DNA from: Agelas oroides
Lineage: Eukaryota; Porifera; Demospongiae; Agelasida; Agelasidae
Length of the DNA stretch: 64,000 bases
Direction: 5' to 3'
Assembly: GCA_949130485.1 (NCBI GenBank)
Contig: OX422189.1
Coordinates: 8,155,620 to 8,219,619 of the forward strand
Each line of letters opens with the position of its first letter. Position 1 is the stretch's first letter. The notes under the pieces were generated by a model that saw nothing but the letters and a program-made list of their open reading frames with translations, searched no databases and was not told the DNA's origin. The translations under genes were made by a program, and so were the position numbers. Shown here in pieces: positions 13,060 through 25,700 of the stretch.

Positions 13060-13880
13060 GTTAATTATTCTGAGAACACATTGGTTTAGAATCCAAAATT
13101 ACATCCCAGCCATTACCGTTCCATCCAAGTCTGGCATTACGTACTCATCTGCACCACAAGCAAGTAGTCTGGCATTTGTGATGCAGACAAGTAAAATTAC
13201 TTTGGCATTCTTGACCAGCTAGCTAGCTACATGTTTTTATTTTGACACAGATGACTAAATTATTCATTTAAAGCAAATGGCTAGTCCACATTGCAATTCC
13301 TTTCCTACAAGTGATAACATGATACTTTGACTAAAACTGTAAAGAAAAGTGATCTTGAATTAACCCTCATTGAGTGTCTTAATTCACAGCAACCACTTTG
13401 CAGTACATAGTTATGGTCTGAAATTTGCCATCTGATACTGCGAGAAGAGTTGCATGCATCCATTGTAAGAATTAAAGAATTGTTAACTTACAGTTATCAG
13501 GACTCATACTTTTTGGGGAGTATATACAATGAAAAGCTAAATACAGTACCAGTCATATATAGAGGTCAGGATGCTGAAGGTGGCCAGCTATTTGCTCATA
13601 GCTGAGTTGGTTGCAAGTGAGTCAACGCATTTAACTACTTGTGTAACTAGACCAGCAAACCTGAGCACAACAATATATCTCACCATCCAAGTCTGCCATT
13701 TACTACTTACTCGTGCATCTGTCAAAAGTGCAACCTACTTGCTTGTAATTCAGATGAGTTTGTGTCAGGCATTGACTGAAAAATTAATGATCGCTGTATT
13801 ACATTCTTAATCTTAACCTATCTATTCACAAAGTTACCCATCCATGCGTGTAGTATGTTTACTCACCATTGTAAGGTGAT
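13060..13880. repeat. Diverged segmental repeat, block L4
   Basis: Related to L1-L3, sharing CACCATCCAAGTCTGCCATT near 13680 and the tail at 13795-13880. It ends just upstream of the promoter of the collagen-like gene. Confidence 0.55.
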
Positions 13881-13959
13881 CTTGTGCTGAGACACCTAAT
13901 ACAGCAAATTTTCACATAATAATTAAATACTCAGATCACACTCCTCCAGTGGAACACAG

Positions 13960-13967
13960 TATAAAAG
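13960..13967 (+). promoter_or_regulatory. TATA box of the collagen-like gene
   Basis: TATAAAAG lies 91 bases upstream of the ATG at 14051. That is the expected spacing for a start site near 13990 and a 5' UTR of about 60 bases. Confidence 0.65.
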
Positions 13968-14050
13968 AGCTTAGAGTTAGCTACCCATCCACCGGCAAAC
14001 TTTCAGACCAACTCAAAAAAGGATCACAAGAAAGTGGACACAAGTTGAAA

Positions 14051-14890
14051 ATGGAGAAGGGACTGGTCGTGGTGCTACTGTGCTGTGCTGGAGCCCTCGT
14101 TGCTGAGAGCATGCCAACAGAGGAGCAACAGAAGGTTCTTGAACTACTGCAGCAAGAACTTGCTGAAGAACAATTTACAACTGGCCTTCCAGACAGCCAT
14201 CCTCCTGGAACTCTCGCTGAGAGCATGTCATCCGAAGAGCAGCGGAGGGTTCTTGAACAACTGCAGCAAGAACTTGCTGAGGAAAATGCTCTTAAAGATA
14301 AACAGAAAGTAGGGTTTCCTACTAATATTGAAGCACAGCAAAAATCGAGTAGCAGTGGTGTCGTCTACACACGCTGGGGAAGCACTGAATGCCCTAATAC
14401 AGCCACACTGGTCTACTTTGGAAGAGCTGGTGGAGCCCACTACACCCATCCAGGCACTGCTGCTAACTACATCTGCCTGCCGCACAACCCAGAATATTAC
14501 GGCTCTGGTAAACCAGCAACTTATGCAGCACTTGTCTATGGGTCAGAGTACGAAACATGGGGCAGCCCACTACATAATCTTGCCAACCACAATGTCCCCT
14601 GTGCTGTGTGCTATGCAGAACGGAATGCAATGGTAATGGCTCCAGCCAAAATCACTTGCCCAAGCCAGTGGACACGAGAGTACAACGGCTACCTCATGGC
14701 TTCATACTATGGTCATGCCTCACCCAAAATGTTCGTATGTGTAGATAAAGATGCACAGCAAGTGCGTGGAGAGGCACACAACACTAATGGTGCCTTGTTC
14801 TACCATGCCAGGGTCGGTGATTGCCACGGCTTGGACTGCCCCCCCTATGATAAACATGAAGACCTAGCGTGTGTCGTGTGCACAAAGTAG
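14051..14890 (+). CDS. Secreted short-chain collagen C4-like protein lacking a collagen helix
   Basis: An intact single-exon gene of 279 residues. The ATG at 14051 is preferred because a signal peptide (EKGLVVVLLCCAGALVA) follows it and a TATA box sits 91 bases upstream; the frame is also open further 5'. Residues about 18-90 contain two copies of a Glu/Gln/Leu-rich segment (EEQQKVLELLQQELAEE and EEQRRVLEQLQQELAEE), predicted coiled coil. Residues about 103-279 match the C-terminal domain of sponge short-chain (spongin) collagens: VVYTRWGSTECP, ATLVYFGRAGG, CLPHNPEY, VPCAVCYAERNAMVM, YNGYLMASYYGH, LACVVCTK, with ten cysteines. There is no Gly-X-Y region. In that family the domain is extracellular and is thought to drive assembly; here the coiled coil may replace the triple helix as oligomeriser (inference). 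A poly(A) signal follows. Confidence 0.88.
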   Translation: MEKGLVVVLLCCAGALVAESMPTEEQQKVLELLQQELAEEQFTTGLPDSHPPGTLAESMSSEEQRRVLEQLQQELAEENALKDKQKVGFPTNIEAQQKSSSSGVVYTRWGSTECPNTATLVYFGRAGGAHYTHPGTAANYICLPHNPEYYGSGKPATYAALVYGSEYETWGSPLHNLANHNVPCAVCYAERNAMVMAPAKITCPSQWTREYNGYLMASYYGHASPKMFVCVDKDAQQVRGEAHNTNGALFYHARVGDCHGLDCPPYDKHEDLACVVCTK

Positions 14891-15085
14891 AAACCTTGTC
14901 AGCTGCACACCATCCAAAACTGACTTAGAAGTGTGTAGGAACTGCTGATCTAGAACTCTAGAATTTTTAGCTGATATGTAGTATGCACGTAGACATATCT
15001 TTTTCTTTTGTTAGTATATCCCCCTTTCGATTTCATAGTTCTGTAGTGATATAGGCTATAGATTTTGCATGCTTGGTTAGTAGTA

Positions 15086-15091
15086 AATAAA
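15086..15091 (+). terminator. Poly(A) signal of the collagen-like gene
   Basis: AATAAA lies 195 bases after the stop codon, in the context AGTAAATAAAGC, followed by a TTTTG/TGTG-rich stretch. Confidence 0.6.
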
Positions 15092-15109
15092 GCTGCTTAG
15101 TTCTTGCAG

Positions 15110-16129
15110 TGTGCATATTTTGTATGCCAATTGCTCAGAGATTGAATGAACTGATTTCTTGCTAACCAACTCACTGCAAACCTGCCAATTACATTTCTAA
15201 AGCCAACTTCACATTATCTGTTGCAACCTGCAAGGGTGGGAAAATTGCATGCACCTCTCCTACTACAACTAAATCACATGCCTAATCTAGCGGTATTCTA
15301 CTGAAGACATGTGAAATAGTACTGCAAAATATTGTCTTAAACTAACACCATGTACCAAGCACCATATAGCATGGTTGAAAAAAAAAAGGTGCAAGATGTA
15401 GGGATGGTGAAAGGAGGCATCACTCCTACACTGTTTGGTTGATTTCACCCCTACATTCACTCATTTTCATGTGAAAACCTATTTCTACCTGTATAACTAA
15501 AAGATGTTTGGACGGCCAAAAACATTTGACATCAAGTCCCTCTGAAGGGTTGAATAACAAATTCAAGATTTACTAGCCACTGTGTGTCATGAGTTCGTGA
15601 AATTTTGGGAATTAGTTTGCTTGACTCGTGATGAAACGTGTGAGCTACTACTTGTCTGCCTGCAGCACCAGCATCAGTGAAACCTGCATGGGGGGAAAGG
15701 GAGGAACAACTGTCTATGCATGTGTCTGATCATTTGTGGTGTTTGTGGGAGGAAGGGGGAAAACAACTGGACTTCAACAATAAGCAACATTTAACAAATT
15801 CAGCTCTTTACTAATGAAATTATTCTCAGCAAGGGTATAAACTTTAACAATGATATAATTATTATTGATGCTGATAACCATCACTTGCAGCATGTAATAT
15901 CACACGGCACACTGAGCATGGAAGATAGGCTCTGTGTAGCAGAAAACCGGGTACTTGGATCCACCCATGCAACATGCCACAACTTTAGTTCTATTCATAA
16001 GTTCTAGGAATGTGTAATTGCCTAATAGTCAGCCAGGTAAAGTGGCTTAGTTGCACTGGTAAGAATTTGCCCATGGGTACCTAGAACACATGCTCCAATC
16101 AAGTGTCAGTTCTGAGAATTTAGCACAAG
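15110..16129. other. Intergenic spacer
   Basis: Lies between the collagen-like gene (+) and the COG3 stop codon (-), so the two genes are convergent. It holds no supported feature beyond sequence shared with 6785-6950, and probably includes the COG3 3' UTR. Confidence 0.5.
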
Positions 16130-16664
16130 TCAGTGGTAAGATAAACCAATTTTTAGTAATCTAATACTATAAAAGCCAAATTCTTGAGCTTCGACATACA
16201 CCAAACTTTCATTCATGTACTCCATGAGAAGCATGCATATCTTACAAATATGTAAAAGTGATATTACTAATGTTACCAGTATAGGTCACCATGGTAACAC
16301 ACCTGGTCTTGTGAGGGACAGGAGATGATAAACTGGTCCTCAGAGGAATAGTACTGGGTGACAATCTTCTCCAGAGATTCATACGTCTGTAACACACCAG
16401 CCTGGAGGGAGGGAGGGAGGGAGGGAGGGAGGGAGAGAGGGAGGGAGGGAGGGAGGGAGGGAGGGAGGGAGGGAGGGAGGGAGGGAGGGAGGGAGGGAGG
16501 GAGGGAGGGAGGGAGGGAGGGAGGGAGGGAGATAAGGTTTACCCTAAAATAGCCAAAATGTCTGAGTTAATTTTTAGACTGGTTGGTTGATTGTTTGACT
16601 GGTTGGTTGATTGATTGATTGATTGCTTGATTGCTTGATTGATTGATCGATTGATTGATTGGAG

Positions 16665-16699
<35 letters not shown>

Positions 16700-17334
16700 A
16701 TGAATGAGTAGTTTTACTAGTAATAGTTATATCCCTCCCTGGGGGGTGGTCGTTTTACACATTGGTGTCGGGCGTAGCCCAACACCAATGTGCAAGACCC
16801 CAGGGAGGGATATAACTATTATATAACCTGTTACCTAGGCAACATCTCTGTAGAAGAGAGATATGAGCAACATTCTTATATGTTGCCTAGGTAATAGGTT
16901 ATATTCATTGATATTACTACAACAGTATTTTCCTATCCCCGTGCCATGCAATATCACATGATATTGCATGTGTGTTGTTGCATAGGCCAGGGGGCTACGT
17001 GGTATCCTAGCAACCACAAAGTGCTTTAATTAGAACCAGTACGTTTGAACACACTTGTTAGTGTGCATATCGCAGTTATTGCACTCGTGGGCTACATTGT
17101 CACTCATCTTCAGCTCATGAAGATACCTCGCCCACTTGTGCAATAACTCACAACTAACTCATGTAACAAGGTACATTTATTGATTCTGCCCTACCCTAAT
17201 GGGTCTGAAGAGGATGTGCTCAGTCTCCTCATTGGCCAGGTATAGACCTAGGCTCCTCCGGACAGACGGCACCTGAGACCTCAGTAACTTGCTCACCTCA
17301 CTGAGTACTTTGTGGACATCATCTGTGTGAGTGG

Positions 17335-17369
<35 letters not shown>

Positions 17370-18958
17370 GGGAGGAAGGTGAGGGTATTTGGGTGGGGAG
17401 GATGTGTTTCTGTAAGAGTTGGTGAACATGTGTGCAAGTACACACACACACTCACTCACTCACACACACACACACACAAGCCCTACCTGCCCCAGCAAAT
17501 GGCTGGTGGTGCAGGAGTGTGGCTGGATCATGACTGTCCTTCTCGGCTAACTGAAAGATGACATCATACTTGGAGAGGAGTGACTTCAGAGGGTGCGTGA
17601 GGGAGGTGGTGGTGTCTGCTATGAACTGCTCACACAGACATTTTAGTTGTAGGTCAACTTCCTGTGGTGAAGAATTGGACTCATCATAGATGTGCTCACA
17701 CACCCTCATAGTTTCCCTGCCTTCCCTTGAGCTGTCAGAATTAACTTTCTGCTCTCTACTCTGACATCTTTTACAAGTAAACCATAGTTGAGGTGAGTCT
17801 CCACAATCTTGTATAATAGAACATTAGTATGAGCCCCACTCACACACCCAGCCCTTCACACACTCACCTCTCACACTTCTCACACACTCATAACTCCCCC
17901 ACCTTCCCTAGACTGGGTCTCTATATACTCCCTTCTCTCTCCCCCCCCTCTCTCCCACCCACCCTCCCCTTCCTCTTCTCCCTCCTCCCTCCCACTCTCC
18001 ACCCCCTTTCCTCTCTCCCCTCCCCCCTCCACCCTCTTCCCTCTCCCCCCACTTCGTAACACATTTTTCATACACACACTCTACTCGCTCACAGTCCCTG
18101 GGCACTCCTTCTTACGGCATTCATTCACTCTTTTTCCCTCACACACACTCACACACTCCCCTCTCACACACACTCCCTTTCTCACACACTTCCATCATTC
18201 CCCTCCCACCTTCTTAGAGTCAAGGTGTGTCTCCACAATGTCTGGAATACCCTCAAGGAAGAACTCGAGGAAGGCATTGTTACCTCCCATGGAGAACATC
18301 CGAGACTTCTTCTTTAAAAGGCCAAATGCAGCAGCTGTGTGTGTGTGGGTGGATTGGGGGAGTATGGAGGGAGGAGGGATGAGTGGAGAGGTCCCTTCAG
18401 ACTCCCAAAGCAGTCTACACAGGGTGAAATGTTGGTGGGAAAGTTCACTCTTAGCAAGACAGACAATGTCAAGAAGAAGGAGGGCATGCCTCATTCTGAT
18501 ATGGTCTGGGAATAAGACTTGTTTATAGTAATAGTTGCAACTAACAAGTGCAGTGTTTGTAGTTAGACATACTAGTGGGACTGCATTGCAGACATGTGCG
18601 TATGCTTGATGGTTTGTTTGGACCAACCACTTGCCATCCACAAAATACTTCTTGTAGCTTGAATTTATGATGCTTGCCCTTGGAATACATGTAGCATCAG
18701 AGCACACCATATTCACTATGACATGACATCATGTCCTGCTCCTCTGGGCAGCATGCAAGATGTAGGTGGGTGAGTGAGTGTGTAGCTAATTATATGTATA
18801 CACCTTAGTACCTTTGGTTTTGGTCCAGTCAAGTGAGACTTCTGTCACCGCGAAGTCTACGTCAAACGCTGCAATTTGCTCTCTCAGAATGAGCAGGTGC
18901 TTTATGAGGAACAGCTGGGCATCCATTGGTAGCTGTGTGTGTGTGTGTGTATGTGTGT

Positions 18959-19051
<93 letters not shown>

Positions 19052-19739
19052 CATGTGTGCATGTGTTAAGGGGAGAGGCAAGAGGAGAGGAGAGGAGGAC
19101 ACAGTTTACATGACACTGTATTATGTATTCCAAGTATATAAAACCAAGCCTGACAGCCATTTCGAAATGGCAGACTACAATCTAAACACTGAGCCATTTT
19201 GAGCCAGTTACACCATCAACCAACCTGCTAGCAATGTGCGAATTCTACCATCAACCAACCTTCTTGTTCTTAATGGCATCACTAGCAAACTGCAGAGACT
19301 TGACACACTCCGCCAACGCCTCCTGGGCCACACCCTCAAACACTGGCTTCTGCAATGAACATCACATCAGCATCAAACTACTGTCAAGCACAGCAGTAAA
19401 ACCACCAAACAATCTAATGCACAATTCTTCCAGTAAAATTGTTTAAGGTACACTAAAAACATCTTTAGTGAACACCCAAATGAACATGCGGTGTTTCCTA
19501 GATAATAATAATACTAGGGCGCTTGAAAGTTCCACTGTACTACACATTTGCAACTTGTGAAGCACCTCAATGCAGCGGTAGAGTTTTGAGAGACAGAGCA
19601 GAGTTCTCCTGACAGTTGGGTACCACATGGCATGCATGTCCACTGCTGCCAGACCCTTCTTTCTCCTTCGGCTCTTCACACGCCCTCTTTCTCCCCCTGC
19701 CTGCTCAGGCTGAGCCTCCAGAGACGTCGGAACATCACT
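16130..19739 (-). CDS. COG3: COG3 3' block, exons 15-22 (residues 501-840)
   Basis: Exon 15 begins after TTCCGTAG and encodes a basic linker ([10 protein letters not shown]) and then the conserved MWYPTVRR block. Exons 17-18 give SLDWTKTK and [21 protein letters not shown], exon 20 gives [19 protein letters not shown], and exon 21 gives [17 protein letters not shown]. Exon 22 (16240-16130) is joined by a 62-base intron and starts ICMLLMEY, which lines up with the human end of the same position. If exon 21 were not spliced, the frame would stop nine codons later at 16273. Acceptors of exons 17, 18, 20 and 21 are made of microsatellite sequence. Confidence 0.88.
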
Positions 19740-22700
19740 CTACGGAAGAGAGAGTGGAGGAAGGGAGAGTGAGGTGGAGAGACAGAGAGATGGAGAGGAA
19801 AATGGGTTAGCACACAGTAAGAGTTGCAAGAAAATTTTAGTGTTATGTAGGCCAGAGTAATATTATTACTCTGGCCTACATTGTGAACTTGTGCACCAAT
19901 ATATTATATTGGTGCACAAGTTCACCTGGTCTTGTTCACTTGGTCTTGTTTTGTTCATAGAATGATTGTAGAGTAGTAGGACAGGGAATCTACTGGAAAC
20001 TCAATCAACACCTTCTTTGTATTTGTACAGTTTATGTTTTGGTGAAACTTAAAAAGGTGGACAAAGTCCACCATATACATCAGTTTTGTATACAAATCAT
20101 TGTGGTCCTTGTACTCAGTGCCTTTTGTTAACTATGTAACAACACATTTAATAAGGTCACTTCCCTTCTCTTTTTAGGGTCACTCATCGTAAGACTGCTT
20201 TTTAAGTGTGAAAAGTATACCGGGTAACACCCATGGAACCTGTGATCAAACTTGTGGTGGGTCCATAGTGTGAAATTACATTTGGTCATAAGGTTAGTGA
20301 CTAGCCTCATTCCCATGTTAATCCATTTTGGCCTTGGAATGAGACTAAGTGACCAGTTCTAGTCTCCAAGAACAAATTTGTGCAAATGTGTGACTACCCT
20401 TCCCATGCTAATTCAAAGAATGTTGTGTATGTCAACTCCTTATAGCCAACTCCACCAAGCACTGCACAGAATTAGCAAGGGAGGATAGTCATGCAGTGTA
20501 GCAACCCAAGTATGTATGTGTTACAATAACAAATTTGTTTTTGTTGTGTGCACAGTACCCAGTCACATGATGTCCTAGTATATATGCAAGCAGCATAAGA
20601 AGCAGTCATTTCAGTGGAAGTGAACAAAGTGGTTCAGTTTCTCAAATCTACTGTTGCAAGATGGAGTCCCTAGTCTCTGCCAGGAAGCCAACACCACCCT
20701 CCCCCTCACCTACCGTGGTAGAGCTGCAGAAGGAGGTGAGCAGGCGTGCAGCCCTGATGACCTCCAGCAATGTCTGCAAGTTATTATAACTCGTAATGAC
20801 ATATCTAACCTCTTAAGAAACAAACTACCAGCTCTTCCATGCAGTGACAGAAATGTCGGCCAGCTGGAACACTGCCCTGCAGTTAGCTGCAGTAATATAG
20901 TTGCACAGACCCAAGTTTTACATCCCTCTGGTTACTACTGGATCATCAGCTCCAATGATGGAACTGCAGTGCAACATGGAGAGGGTGTGTGGCTGCAACA
21001 GCACTGGATGGTGGACACGTGTTGCCAAAGATGATTGCTGTAATGCGTTTTGGATTCCTAACCAATCTGTTCACAGAATTAACTGTCCATGCGTATAATA
21101 TGTTCACTCACCTGAAACTCAGATAGCAAATGGCTTGTTGAAATGATAATTTCCTTTTATATCTATATATATTATGCAAGCAGCATAAGAAGCAGTCATT
21201 TCAGTGGAAGTGAACAAAGTGGTTCATTTTCTCAAATCTACTGTTGCAAGATGGAGTCCCTGGTCCTTGCAGCCACCCTGGTTCTACTCTCTATTCTGGC
21301 TCCCACTGCCAGCCAGGGAGCCAAAATCACCCTCCCTCTCACCTACCGTGCTAGAGCTGTAGAAGGAGGTGAGCGGGTATGCAGCCCTGATGAGGAACGT
21401 CAGCGTCTGCAAGCTAGAACTCATAATGATGTATCCAACCTCTTAAGAAACAGCCTATACCAGCTCTGGTCCCATGCAGTGACAGAAATCTTGGCCAGTT
21501 GAAACACTGCCCTGCAGCTAGCTGCAGTGACATAGACGCACAGAGTCAAATTTTACGTCCCTCTGGCTTTTACTGGATTAGGAGTTCCAGTGGAACTACA
21601 GTGCAGGTCTACTGCAACATGGACAGGGTGTGTGGCTGCAGTGGCACTGGAGGATGGGTACGTGTTGCCTACCTCAACATGACTGACACCAACCAACAGT
21701 GTCCAAGTGCATGCATGGACTCTACAAACACGCAGTTCAGAACCAAGGAGGGTATGTGGAAGGGACAGCAGTGGTGCCAGCTGCAAGTCAGTAATGTACA
21801 GCACTTTCGGTATGAACTACAGCCATGTGTGTGGGAGAGTGACAGGATATCAGTCTGGTATACCAGATGCATTTTATAATCCATCTCAGACAATAGAGGG
21901 CTACTATGCAGATGGAGTGTCCCTGACACATGGGTCTCCTGGAGCTAGGCAACAAATCTGGACCTTTGCTGGTGGGTTCATAGAAAACAATCCATCCCGC
22001 TATCCACACTGGTCTTGTCCATGTGCTGACCGTGCTACAGCACTGTCATATGTCCCCTCCTTCGTGGGAAATGACTACTTTTGTGAGAGTGGGGATCCCG
22101 CCTCAACTTATACCTTCATGTTCTTTGCAAATGACCTACTCTGGGATGGTCAGGGTTGTGGGTCTTCCTCCTGCTGTGAGCTGAGCTACCCACCTGGGGT
22201 GACTCCTCCCTGGTTCTGTAAGCAGCTACCCCAGGCTACAACCGATGATATTGAAGTTCGCATTTGTGGAGGTGAAGGCATTGCAGACGAGGACACTCCA
22301 GTGGAACTAATCGAACTCTATATAAACTAGTGACAATAAGTATCATAGCTAATAGGCAAAACAATACAAACCCAGCAATTAGACTGACTTCTACTAAAAA
22401 TTCCCCCTTCAATTGTATGATTATTGTGATTTCTAAGTTTTGCACTAGTAGTACTACCATGTTGCCAATGAATGATCCATTAGTTTAACAAAGCATGTTG
22501 TTTCAGTTGCAAACTACTGCACCTGCTGTATAGCGAGTTTCTTTCATACAAGAAAACTTTTGTATAAATATAATGTTTCTTTGGCAATTTTGAAAAAGAA
22601 TTTTATCCACAAACATCGGAACATCGTCATCAGGGTCGTCCCTTGTCATGACCTGTATGTATAATAGTCTTGGTTACTTCCAATGCACTGATTCTGTGCT

Positions 22701-25700
22701 ACCAAAGCCAGAGTGTTCACTATCAGTTGTTGTACTTGTTTAATCTCCTGTGAAAAATGAATTGCTAGTAAAGGGTCGGCACACCAAATAAGACAGTGTA
22801 AGCATTGCAGATGTTAACTTCAGCTCTATATTTCAGACACATATGGTGATTCCAATGGTGTCTGCTTTAGAGGGGCTCCACTGTATACATTTTCTTCTAT
22901 GTAGCTAATATAGCTTTAGCAAGTGTTTGTTATGTCAGTTGGAGATGAGCAAATTAAGTGAAAGAGGAAAATGCAATTCTCCCACTTCATACCTTAAGCA
23001 GTGTGTCTGCTGTTGTTGGCATACAAGCCTGGTTTATCTGTCAGCAAAGCAATGCCTACTTCGAAGGTATCTCTTCGGAGGGAGTTCCTTGTGGATTCGG
23101 CAACTTAGCCACGGGATGTTGTCCATCAATGCTCTTGCAATCAGAGCATGTAAACTGTGTGTCGCATGTCAAAATTTTTGGTTGAAATGTTTTCTCGAAC
23201 GGTTGCAAATTTGCGAAATTAAAGACCCGCGAAAATTTGCGCTAGCTATACGGTAAAATAGTTTAGTTGTTAAATGTCAAGATTGCTCTGTGACAGACAA
23301 AATGTTAGAATACACCTATACTCATTTATTCTAGCATGTATAGTATCAATGCACTGTATTTTTTCAACAGAAATAAGTATTTTCTGTTCTGGAATATGTA
23401 ATTCCTGGCTTCTTGGCTCCACAAACAAGTAAAAAATTTACTAGAAATTCAGTCAATGCATGCTGAGTCTGTTCTCAGCTACATATACACATGTGGCCTC
23501 ACAGAACCACAATCAGATTCAGTTGTGCTTCAATGAACCACAATAAGTGCAAAAAGGAGCTAGCTGCATATTTATTGTTGTCTACTCTCATGCCATGTTC
23601 ACACTAGTCTGTATTAGGTTGATTCATTGGCAAGCAGCTTAAAATTAGAATATTGTGTTCAATTGAATAATTGAAAGTTCATAGCCAGAGTAGTCTACAT
23701 GCTTGTTCTACTCAATGGGTAGTGGATCAGCCAAGGACACAATCATCTGTTGTACATAGCATTCCAGTTCTCAAGAGTTGCTGATACATGATATGTAGCC
23801 ATCTGCTGTAGAAGTCCGATTCTGTGCACTTGCAATGGGATACATTGAACCTGTGTATGCACTTCTTAGTAAAAACTGTCTAATGATTTTTTTATGCATG
23901 CTATGATATGCTTATTTCCATAGTAAGAAACAAATTGCTTATTAGACTCAAACCCCACAGGCATGCAGAGTTCACTCCTACAAGTTCAGGCTGCTGTTTG
24001 AGCATGATGGCCAAATATACCTGGTCACTTTTGATAACATGATCCAATAAATTTTGGCTGTCTACCAATCACTGGACTGGACTGGTGGACTGGACTGCCG
24101 GATTGACACTGAAAATGATTTGTATGCAATTCACATGCCTGTGGAAACCCTGTAGCCTTCTCTCTAGCTACATGGTCCTAGAGCAAATAACTCACAAGGC
24201 CTACAGTATTAGTGAAGGTCTTTGTACCCAGTGTGTAATGGCTTCTTCTCCCATATGTTACAGCATAGACAACCTGACTTCAGTAAAGTTCCTAGGACTA
24301 CAAATATGAGGTTTGCAATCTGGTAAACTGTCCAGGTGTCATTACCCCATATCAGCATATTACAAACTGTAACACTCAAGTATATATTAGTGGGCAATCC
24401 GATCAAGTACCCAGTACAACACTTGTTCCTTTCTTCTTACAAGCCTTGTCTACACTTTTGGAGGTAATATTATGCATCATGCAACCCTACAGGAGAGTGA
24501 GTCTAGCTCGGTAAAAAGCATTAAAAAATTATTTTAGTGTCAGTCCACCAGTCTAGTCTACTAGTCCAGTCCAGTGATTGTAGACGGCCATAAATTTTGG
24601 CAATGCTTTCCTGTAAACTAAACGTTTGGTTGATTTGTCCGTTTGTTAACAATTCTGAGGTCTACATTTAACATTCTCTGATCCTCTTCTGTTCAAAGTG
24701 ACTTAGCATTATGCATGGTCCCTAAATAGTCATTTTTTAAACATCTTTCTTAACCAGGAGTCAATCAAAGGTGATTCCAGCTCTCAAGGCTTACAGTTGC
24801 AGATGCATGATACACAACCATTCGCTATAGAAGTCCAATTCTCAAATTTCATATCTGTACACTTGCAATGGGATACATTTGAAACTGTGTATGCACTTCT
24901 TAATAAAAACTGTCTAACTGAGTTAACTTTGACCCTATACAGGAAATGAGGGAGTGGGCACTCATTTGTGAGACTACTGTATCATGCATGGTTCTGATCT
25001 CACCAACTTTTTTCTTGGAAAACACGAGTTTTGCCATTCTGTAATCATATACATATTTAGTGTTCTGATCTCATCAACTTTTTGGGGAAAAGTGTGACTT
25101 TTGCTGTAATTACCTGGCATGTATATATATGGTTTGTAATCAACACGTATTTAAGTCCATACATTTACCCCTATAGAAAAAAGTGCAATTATGTCCAAAT
25201 TGAGCCAGTAATTGCACTCTTAGTCATTCAATCAGATGCGCGCACGTTTCAAATCTGACGAACCATATTATCACTTTTAATTATTCTGCGCAATTCGCCC
25301 TAGCAACAATAATTGCACTCCCAAATAAGCACAAAAAAAAGCTCACTAGAAAGTAGTCAACGCATGCTGAGTCTGTTCTCAGGTACACATACATATACAC
25401 ATGTGGCCCCAGTTCATTCACTCTTTGTGACAAAGTATCATGCGTAGAGAACCCATAGAAGTAATCAGATTCAGTTGTGCTTTTATGGACCGAATAGGTA
25501 CAAAAAGGAGCTAGCTGCATATTCACTTGTTGTCTACTCTCATGACTGACATGCCATGTTCGTATTAGCCTGTTATAGATAGATCGGCAAGCAACATTCA
25601 AATATTGTGAAAGGTTCATAACCAGAGCAGTCTGACCTGTTATTGCCTCAAACTTCCACTGGCTTCGGAGCCAGTCGTCCCTCTAAGAAGTCGGCCACCA

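Noticed and set aside
16358..16552. Gly-Gly-Arg-Glu repeat protein
   Set aside because: Translation of a (GGGA)n microsatellite on the strand opposite to COG3.
17177..17194. COG3 ending at the TAA just after exon 20
   Set aside because: Splicing at the GTAGGG donor gives exons 21 and 22, which continue the match to human COG3 ([14 protein letters not shown]). The early stop would remove a conserved end.
18786..19202. Long His-Thr or Cys-Val frames (also at 2391-2807, 17331-17561, 42194-42608, 46108-46476)
   Set aside because: They are translations of (TG)n/(CA)n microsatellites. The real content is the COG3 exons beside them.
21553..22009. Minus-strand frames opposite the fibrinogen-like copies (also near 30560 and 40730)
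   Set aside because: They are antisense shadows that recur only because the sense genes are duplicated.
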